Source of the DNA: Candidatus Nanopelagicaceae bacterium | Lineage (GTDB): Bacteria > Actinomycetota > Actinomycetes > Nanopelagicales > Nanopelagicaceae | DNA length: 11,310 bases | Assembly: GCA_947478965.1 (NCBI GenBank) | Contig: CANJXW010000005.1 | Location: 1 to 11,310, forward strand | Direction of reading: 5' to 3' | Shown here: positions 6,477 to 11,310 of the stretch, in pieces | How the letters are laid out: every line of letters starts with the position of its first letter | Numbering within the stretch: position 1 is the first letter of the stretch | The notes under the pieces: model-generated | What the model saw: the letters and a program-made list of their open reading frames with translations, nothing else | The model's database searches: none | Told to the model about the DNA's origin: nothing | Made by a program: the position numbers and the translations under genes

Positions 6477-6974
6477 GTGCCCCTTCTTCTCGCGACGCTC
6501 AAGACCCCACTCGGAGCCCTTCATCTTCTTGCGGATCATCACATTCTCATTGGGGCTAACTTTTCTTCGGTAGATGATTTGCAAGTACCGCTCGATAGCG
6601 TTGACCGTCTACGCGAAATAAGAACCATTAAGACAATCCCTATCATCACGGAGCTTCTACAAAATTATTTTGATGGAGATATCGCTGCACTTAATTCGAT
6701 CACCGTTCGACAAAATGGAGCAGTCTTTTCTCAAGCAGCGTGGAAAGCGATGCGCAAAGTTCCAGCAGGCAAAACGATCACTTATGCAGATCTAGCAGCA
6801 AAATCTGGAAGCCCAGCAGCGGTGCGCGCAGCAGGTACCGCTTGTGCAAAGAACTCTATTGTTCTTGTAGTTCCATGCCACCGAATCGTCAAGACCGGGG
6901 GAGCACTTGGAAACTATGCCTACGGCTTAGATAAGAAAGAGTGGCTACTTAACCACGAAGGCGCTCTACTTTAG
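6477..6974 (+). CDS. ogt: Methylated-DNA--protein-cysteine S-methyltransferase (O6-alkylguanine-DNA alkyltransferase)
   Basis: A suicide repair protein that moves alkyl groups from O6-alkylguanine (and O4-alkylthymine) to its own cysteine. The C-terminal DNA-binding domain is clear: KVPAGKTITYADLAAKSG (94-111), SPAAVRAAGTACAKN (112-126) with Arg117 in the arginine-finger position, the active-site VVPCHRIV (131-138) with Cys134, and GGALGNYAYGLDKKEWLLNHEG (141-162). The first 80 residues are a short, divergent N-terminal domain; 165 aa is normal for the Ogt type. The start is a GTG at 6477, supported by the upstream TAGATT box; no Shine-Dalgarno is seen. No Ada-type regulatory domain is present. 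Its 3' end overlaps the convergent threonine aldolase by 9 bp. Confidence 0.95.
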   Translation: MPLLLATLKTPLGALHLLADHHILIGANFSSVDDLQVPLDSVDRLREIRTIKTIPIITELLQNYFDGDIAALNSITVRQNGAVFSQAAWKAMRKVPAGKTITYADLAAKSGSPAAVRAAGTACAKNSIVLVVPCHRIVKTGGALGNYAYGLDKKEWLLNHEGALL

Positions 6975-8006
6975 CGAAGTAAAGATGTGAGTAAGAATCG
7001 AAATTGCTTCTTCGCATTGTGCGTCATCGAAATCCAAGTGCGTGACAAGGCGAAGATATTTAGGACCAAGGGCGCTTACCCAAAGACCCTTCTCTTTTGC
7101 AAGCGCTGCAACTTCTGACGCTGTGACTGCATAGGAAGATAGATCTAAGCCAACAATATTTGTTTCAACGAGTGCTGGATCAACCAGAGTTGAATCTATC
7201 TTTGCAAGTGCAATTGCGAGAGCCTTTGCTCTGCGATGATCTTCGGCAAGGCGTTCAATATTGTGGTCTAGGGCGTAATGCGCAGCTCCTGCCAAAATTC
7301 CAACTTGTCGCATTCCTGCTCCGTAACGCTTGCGCCAAACCCGAGATGCCACCACGCGCTCTTTTGTCGAGAGCATGATCGAACCGATGGGCGCGCCAAG
7401 GCCCTTTGAGAGGCAGACGCTGATGGTGTCAAAGTACTTTCCGTATTCGGCAAAGGAGACTCCGCTTGCTACATGAGCGTTCCAAATTCGCGCGCCGTCT
7501 AAGTGGAGTGCAAGGCCAAGCGCATCTGCGCCAACGCGCAGAGCTTTAATCTCATCGAGTGGTTGGACTGTGCCACCACCAAAGTTGTGGGTATTTTCAA
7601 CAGCAATCGCAGTTGTCGATACAAGGTAAGGGCCAGAATTGGGGCGCGCAATATCGAGAGCATCGCTAGCTTTGAGGAGACCATTTTTTGCTGGCCATGT
7701 TCGCGTTGTTATTCCGCTAAAGACTGCAGCTGCGCCGAGTTCTGCGCGCACGATATGTGAATTAGTTTCGGCGATAAGTTCGTCACCGGGAGAGACAAGT
7801 GAGCGAATCGCTAATTGATTTGCCAGAGAACCAGTGGGAGCAAAGAGCCCTGCCTCTTTCCCAAAGAGAGCGGCAACGCGTTCTTCCAGTGAGTTAACTG
7901 TTGGATCATCTCCATAAACATCATCACCCACGGGTGCAGATGCCATGGCATCTCGCATCCCTTGAGATGGACGAGTTACGGTATCTGAACGAAGATCAAT
8001 GGCCAT
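6966..8006 (-). CDS. ltaE: Low-specificity L-threonine aldolase (PLP-dependent)
   Basis: It cleaves L-threonine or L-allo-threonine to glycine and acetaldehyde; related beta-hydroxy amino acids may also be used. It is a fold-type I PLP enzyme of full length (346 aa). Visible motifs are DLRSDTVTRP (4-13), GDDVYGDDPTVNSLE (27-41), APTGSLANQLAIRSL (56-70), ENTHNFGGGTV (137-147), LHLDGARIWNA (167-177) with the cofactor-pairing Asp170, and SVCLSKGLGAPIGS (196-209) with Lys201 as the Schiff-base lysine. The ATG at 8006 lies 13 nt after the stop of the upstream EamA gene, with a GAGAG about 8 nt before it. This makes it the last gene of the kinase-nfo-eamA-ltaE run. The role could be glycine supply or threonine breakdown. 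Confidence 0.95.
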   Translation of the reverse strand: MAIDLRSDTVTRPSQGMRDAMASAPVGDDVYGDDPTVNSLEERVAALFGKEAGLFAPTGSLANQLAIRSLVSPGDELIAETNSHIVRAELGAAAVFSGITTRTWPAKNGLLKASDALDIARPNSGPYLVSTTAIAVENTHNFGGGTVQPLDEIKALRVGADALGLALHLDGARIWNAHVASGVSFAEYGKYFDTISVCLSKGLGAPIGSIMLSTKERVVASRVWRKRYGAGMRQVGILAGAAHYALDHNIERLAEDHRRAKALAIALAKIDSTLVDPALVETNIVGLDLSSYAVTASEVAALAKEKGLWVSALGPKYLRLVTHLDFDDAQCEEAISILTHIFTSLK

Positions 8007-8019
8007 AGATAGAACTCTC

Positions 8020-8880
8020 TCACGCCTCTTTCATAACAATCAAATACATAGCGATGACAACGAGGATTCCTCCCATAGATACCTGCAACGAGAGAGATTC
8101 ACCGCCAAAGAGAACAGCAAAGAGCGCGGCAAAGACGACTTCCATCGTCAAGATCACTGCAACCTTTGTCGAACTCATATGTGCCTGTGACCACGTTTGA
8201 ACGATAAAGGCGACTGCGGTACAGATAACAGCGGTGAAGATAAGAACTGCCCACACGCCAGAATCGGGAGGAGTTTCATAACCTTGTGCCAATGAAATTG
8301 ATCCTGTGAGAACGGCGCAGGCAAAGAGTTGGACAATCGTCATTGCATAGGCATCTTGGCCTGAACTCCATTTACTCAAAGTCACAATGTGAGCTGCAAA
8401 GGCGATGGCGCTGATAAAGACGAGGGCTTCGCCAACACCTATTGACCAACCGCGCAGAGATAACAGTGCAAGGCCAACGGTGGCAAGGAGAACACACGCC
8501 CATGTAAATGCCTTGATGCGCTCCTTTAAAAAGAGCGCCGCAATCACAGGAGTGAGAACGACGTAGAGGCCTGTGACAAATCCAGTAATTGCAGCACCGG
8601 TGCGCGCCAAACCAAGAGTTTGAAAGATATAGCCCGATCCAAGGAAGAGGCCTGCGATCGAACCCTTAAGAACGAGTTCGCGATTGAGTTTGCGAAGAAC
8701 TTGGGGTTGGATCACAACCATCGCAAGTACCGCGATAAGAAAGCGTGTTGCGAGAAAACTATTGACGCTCTGTCGCTCAATCGCGCCTTTCATCACCACA
8801 AAGGCAAGACCCCATGATGCAGAAACTGCGAGAAGCGCCCATGGTGCAAGTTTTAATTGGAGAGCGTGGCGCGTGTTCAT
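8020..8880 (-). CDS. EamA/DMT-family transporter
   Basis: An inner-membrane protein of 286 aa with ten hydrophobic segments (about 13-30, 41-57, 72-89, 97-118, 126-141, 151-169, 178-198, 209-227, 238-258 and 268-283). They form two EamA repeats, roughly 12-140 and 150-282. The first repeat carries SWGLAFVVMKGA and later GLYVVLTPVIAALFLKERI; the second carries EVVFAALFAVLFGGESLS. These are the conserved helix 4-5 and 9-10 regions of the family. The start codon overlaps the nfo stop by 4 bp (ATGA), a translational-coupling arrangement, and ltaE follows after 13 bp. The substrate is unknown. Some DMT proteins (RhtA type) export threonine or homoserine, and the neighbouring threonine aldolase makes an amino-acid role worth considering, but that is inference from context. 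Confidence 0.92.
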   Translation of the reverse strand: MNTRHALQLKLAPWALLAVSASWGLAFVVMKGAIERQSVNSFLATRFLIAVLAMVVIQPQVLRKLNRELVLKGSIAGLFLGSGYIFQTLGLARTGAAITGFVTGLYVVLTPVIAALFLKERIKAFTWACVLLATVGLALLSLRGWSIGVGEALVFISAIAFAAHIVTLSKWSSGQDAYAMTIVQLFACAVLTGSISLAQGYETPPDSGVWAVLIFTAVICTAVAFIVQTWSQAHMSSTKVAVILTMEVVFAALFAVLFGGESLSLQVSMGGILVVIAMYLIVMKEA

Positions 8881-9746
8881 CCGCGGAGCTTCTTAAGGAG
8901 TGCGACCTCACGACCATGTTCTGGTTCCATGCCTGGGGTTTCAAGAATCAGCGGAGCATTTACAACAGCTGGATGGTTGAGAAGTTCCTTAAATGGATCA
9001 ACGCCGATGTGGCCATCACCAATATTTTGATGGCGATCCTTGAGCGCGCCGCACACATCCATCGAATCATTTGCATGAATAAGTTGAATACGCTCGATTC
9101 CGGCAATTTCAACGAGTAAGTCGAGAGTCTCCTTCATCCCACCCTTCTTCGCAATGTCGTGGCCTGCTGCAAAGACATGGCAGGTATCGAGACAGATACC
9201 AACTTTAGGATGGTATTCCAGTGCTTTTAAATAAAATTCCAAATCTTCAAGTCGCTTAACCAGTGATTGACCTTGACCAGCAGTTGGTTCGAGCAAGAGC
9301 ATTGGCGCATCATCGGTAAGTGCTTCAAGAATCGGCATCATTCCCTTATTGATCTGCTTCCAAGCTTTAGCAATGAAATCTTCATTTACCGCTGAACCAG
9401 TATGGACAACGACGCCAAGGGCTCCGATCTCCTTACCTCGCTTGAGTGAGTACTCAGTTGATGCGAGTGAATTTTTATAGGTTCCCTCAGTGGGTGAACC
9501 TAAGTTAATAAGAAATGGCGCATGTACATATGTTTCGATATCAAGGGCTTGCGTTTTTTCGCGAAAGATCGCATCTGCTTCATGATTGGTCTCAGGCATC
9601 GCCCAACCACGAGGGTTTGAGGTAAAGACTTGTATCGCTTCAGCGGCAATTGTTTCGGCATAGGCGATAGATCGCTTAGCCATTCCACCTGTTGTTGGGG
9701 TGTGGGCGCCGATACGTGGTTTCTTGGGACTCTTAGCTGCAGACAT
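8877..9746 (-). CDS. nfo: Endonuclease IV (deoxyribonuclease IV, AP endonuclease)
   Basis: It cuts DNA 5' to abasic sites in base-excision repair. The TIM-barrel fold needs nine metal ligands, and all are in place: His75 (YVHAPF), His115 (VVHTGS), Glu153 (LLEPTAG), Asp187 and His190 (CLDTCH), His224 (LIHAND), Asp237 and His239 (KDRHQNIGDGHIG), and Glu269 (ILETPG). These keep a 6-8 residue offset from E. coli Nfo. The residue after Glu153 is Pro, where E. coli has Asn (ENTAG). The 289-aa length is normal. An N-terminal MSAAKSPKKP tail precedes the barrel. The gene starts 9 nt after the kinase stop, with AGG just before the ATG. The overlap with eamA and the short gap to the kinase indicate an operon. 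Confidence 0.96.
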   Translation of the reverse strand: MSAAKSPKKPRIGAHTPTTGGMAKRSIAYAETIAAEAIQVFTSNPRGWAMPETNHEADAIFREKTQALDIETYVHAPFLINLGSPTEGTYKNSLASTEYSLKRGKEIGALGVVVHTGSAVNEDFIAKAWKQINKGMMPILEALTDDAPMLLLEPTAGQGQSLVKRLEDLEFYLKALEYHPKVGICLDTCHVFAAGHDIAKKGGMKETLDLLVEIAGIERIQLIHANDSMDVCGALKDRHQNIGDGHIGVDPFKELLNHPAVVNAPLILETPGMEPEHGREVALLKKLRG

Positions 9747-9758
9747 TTGCCTACCTTA
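9747..9758 (-). promoter_or_regulatory. Possible internal promoter -10 before nfo, overlapping the kinase stop codon
   Basis: On the minus strand TAAGGT (9758-9753) is followed by 6 nt and the nfo ATG, the same geometry as the leaderless candidates. Here an AGG at Shine-Dalgarno distance is also present and no good -35 is visible, so it may be coincidence. The kinase stop codon TAA forms the first half of the hexamer. Confidence 0.3.
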
Positions 9759-11310
9759 CTGTGCGATCGTTACCTTCGAACCGCGTTTTACCTTCGTGCC
9801 GATCTTAGGTGAGATCTTTCCTACGCTCTTTATTGTGCGTGATCCAATTCGCTGAACGAGAGCGATGAGATCAAGATCCTCTAGAGCCTTTATCGCTTTT
9901 GCTTCTGGGAAGGTGAAGATATTTGGGACAAAGACATATTCTGAGCCTTTGGAGACTGTGAGAACGACCTTTGTTCCCTTTGGCGCCTCTGTACCACCTG
10001 CTGGGGTTTGTGAAATAACGAGACCACTCATAATTTTTTCATCATAAATATCAGATATTTCAACGTTAAATCCTGCATCCGTTAATTCATTGAGGGCTTG
10101 GTCGCGAGATTTACCTAGATAGGAAGCCATGGCAAAGGTCTGAACACCTTTGCTAATGAGTAAGTTGACTTGTGTATCCCTTTTGACCTTTTCGCCCTTG
10201 GCTGGGGTTGATGAAATGACGAAACCCTTGGGGACCTTTGGATTAAATACCTCTTTGAGTTCTCCGACTTTAAGAGGGTATTTTGCAATAACATTCACAG
10301 CTGCTTCAGGAGTGAGGGATGAAAGAGATGGGATTGCATAACGTTCTGCGCCCTTAGAGAGAATAAGTTTGACGGACCCACCGGCATCGACTCGTCCGCC
10401 ACCTTCGGGAATTGATTTCAATACTCGGCCGGCAGCTAACTCCTCGTCAAACTTCTCTTCTGAAACAACGAGAGTCAGACCAAGTGATGTCAGCGCTGTC
10501 TGTGCTTGTTCTTGGGTCCCACCAATGACAGATGGAACAACGACTTTGGAGCCTGGGCCAATCAGCACGTACCATCCAGATATTCCAAGAGTGATGGCAA
10601 GAGCAAAGGCGATATATCTATTGCGACGTACGCGCTTACTGATTTTCTTACGCTTAAGAGAGATCGTCGTTGACTCTTTCGCTGGCACAACTGGATCGGA
10701 GTAAATCAAGGTTTGCTCAGCGGCGATGCGCTCTTTTCTACCCTTTGATTTCTCTTTTCGGCTAGGGCGCATTGGTGCGATCGGAATATCTAGTTCAAAG
10801 CTCATCTGGTTTTGAACTGGCTGCAATTGATGTGAAATCTTCATGAGCTGGGCATGAAATTCAGAGGCATCTCGTGGACGCATATCTGGATCAGAATTTG
10901 TAGCTCTCAAGATGAGGTCATCTAGATCTGCAGGGATATCGGCGCGAAGCGTGCTCATTCTCGGGACAGCAGAATTAACGTGCATATATGCAATCTGAAT
11001 TGGTTCATCACCTGCAAAAGGTTTTTCACCTGTGAAGATCTCAAAAGCGGTAATTGCACATGAATACACATCGCTGCGTGAATCAGCGACACCGCGGGCA
11101 ACTTGTTCGGGAGAGAGATATGAAACGCTTCCAAGAATAACGCTTGATTCAGCAGTTAAAGTGCTACCGAGAAGTTGCCCCTTAGCTAAACCAAAATCTG
11201 CGATCTTGATACGGCCCTCTTTGGAAATTAAAATATTTTCAGGTTTGATGTCACGATGAACGATTCCGATTTTATGAGCGGCCGATAAGGCGCTTAAGAC
11301 CGGGAGAAGA
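9756..11310 (-). CDS. pknL: PASTA-domain Ser/Thr protein kinase, PknL-like, partial (N-terminus beyond the right edge)
   Basis: The frame runs open to the right edge, giving 517 visible residues; roughly the first hundred, with the ATP-binding lobe, are missing. Visible in order: IVHRDIKPENILIS (16-29) with catalytic Asp20, ADFGLAK (37-43), an activation loop rich in Ser/Thr (49-64), SYLSPEQVARG (63-73), SDVYS (79-83), a basic linker (about 180-232), one membrane helix (about 232-252), and four PASTA repeats outside the cell (about 256-319, 323-387, 391-454 and 459-516). The segment GDEPIQIAYMHVN and the LGSVSYLSPEQ loop recall PknL. No rodA, penicillin-binding-protein or phosphatase gene of the pknB operon is near, and aroG lies close by as in mycobacteria and corynebacteria. 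PknB remains the alternative. It would sense peptidoglycan and signal to cell-wall or growth targets. nfo follows after 9 bp. Confidence 0.88.
   Translation of the reverse strand, partial: LLPVLSALSAAHKIGIVHRDIKPENILISKEGRIKIADFGLAKGQLLGSTLTAESSVILGSVSYLSPEQVARGVADSRSDVYSCAITAFEIFTGEKPFAGDEPIQIAYMHVNSAVPRMSTLRADIPADLDDLILRATNSDPDMRPRDASEFHAQLMKISHQLQPVQNQMSFELDIPIAPMRPSRKEKSKGRKERIAAEQTLIYSDPVVPAKESTTISLKRKKISKRVRRNRYIAFALAITLGISGWYVLIGPGSKVVVPSVIGGTQEQAQTALTSLGLTLVVSEEKFDEELAAGRVLKSIPEGGGRVDAGGSVKLILSKGAERYAIPSLSSLTPEAAVNVIAKYPLKVGELKEVFNPKVPKGFVISSTPAKGEKVKRDTQVNLLISKGVQTFAMASYLGKSRDQALNELTDAGFNVEISDIYDEKIMSGLVISQTPAGGTEAPKGTKVVLTVSKGSEYVFVPNIFTFPEAKAIKALEDLDLIALVQRIGSRTIKSVGKISPKIGTKVKRGSKVTIAQ

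Noticed and set aside
8814..9119. A 101-aa plus-strand open frame across the nfo/eamA junction
   Set aside because: It is antisense to the nine-ligand nfo gene and the EamA gene, and its sequence resembles no protein family I know.
9756..11069. A short kinase-family protein starting at a GTG at 11069
   Set aside because: The frame continues upstream without a stop to the window edge and contains HRDIKPEN, DFG and SPE, so that GTG is an internal valine codon of a larger kinase.
1..11310. A novel defence island, mobile element, CRISPR array or biosynthetic cluster
   Set aside because: Every gene belongs to a known housekeeping or metabolic family. No transposase, integrase, direct-repeat array, terminal repeats or tRNA was seen, and codon and base use look even across the window.

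Overview
The window looks like ordinary chromosome from a small-genome actinobacterium, most likely a freshwater planktonic one of the acI / Nanopelagicales type (genus not determinable). The evidence is: actinobacterial versions of several genes (a 387-aa GT4 GlgA/GlgM divergent from glgC, a class II DAHP synthase, a PknL-like PASTA kinase); moderate, slightly AT-leaning base composition, unlike high-GC soil actinobacteria; very tight packing with overlapping genes; and TANNNT boxes placed 6-7 nt before start codons, the pattern of leaderless transcription common in Actinobacteria. No mobile element, CRISPR array, tRNA, rRNA or attachment site was seen.

Layout. Left block (1-2964): an EamA transporter cut by the left edge and glgA, both on the minus strand, then glgC on the plus strand. 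glgA and glgC diverge from a 76-bp intergenic region with mirror-image leaderless-type promoters. Together they make ADP-glucose and use it for alpha-glucan/glycogen synthesis. A minus-strand HSL-family esterase follows, its 3' end overlapping that of glgC. Central plus-strand block (4044-6974): a phosphofructokinase carrying the residue pair of PPi-dependent enzymes, class II DAHP synthase, and an O6-alkylguanine-DNA alkyltransferase that appears to have its own promoter inside the end of aroG. Right block (11310 down to 6966, minus strand): a probable four-gene operon of PASTA Ser/Thr kinase (PknL-like, N-terminus outside the window), endonuclease IV, EamA transporter and L-threonine aldolase. 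Its end overlaps the end of ogt.

How the genes fit together: glgC/glgA store carbon, PFK controls the commitment of hexose phosphate to glycolysis, and DAHP synthase draws phosphoenolpyruvate and erythrose 4-phosphate into aromatic synthesis. ogt and nfo are two DNA-repair genes of different pathways that happen to be neighbours.

I found no new defence, toxin or biosynthetic system. The points most worth checking are the recurrent leaderless promoter architecture, the PPi-type signature in the PFK, a perfect 12-bp palindrome with a central CG in front of that gene, the PknL-like kinase lying near aroG as in other actinobacteria but with repair and metabolic genes between them, and two convergent gene pairs whose ends overlap with no room for a terminator.
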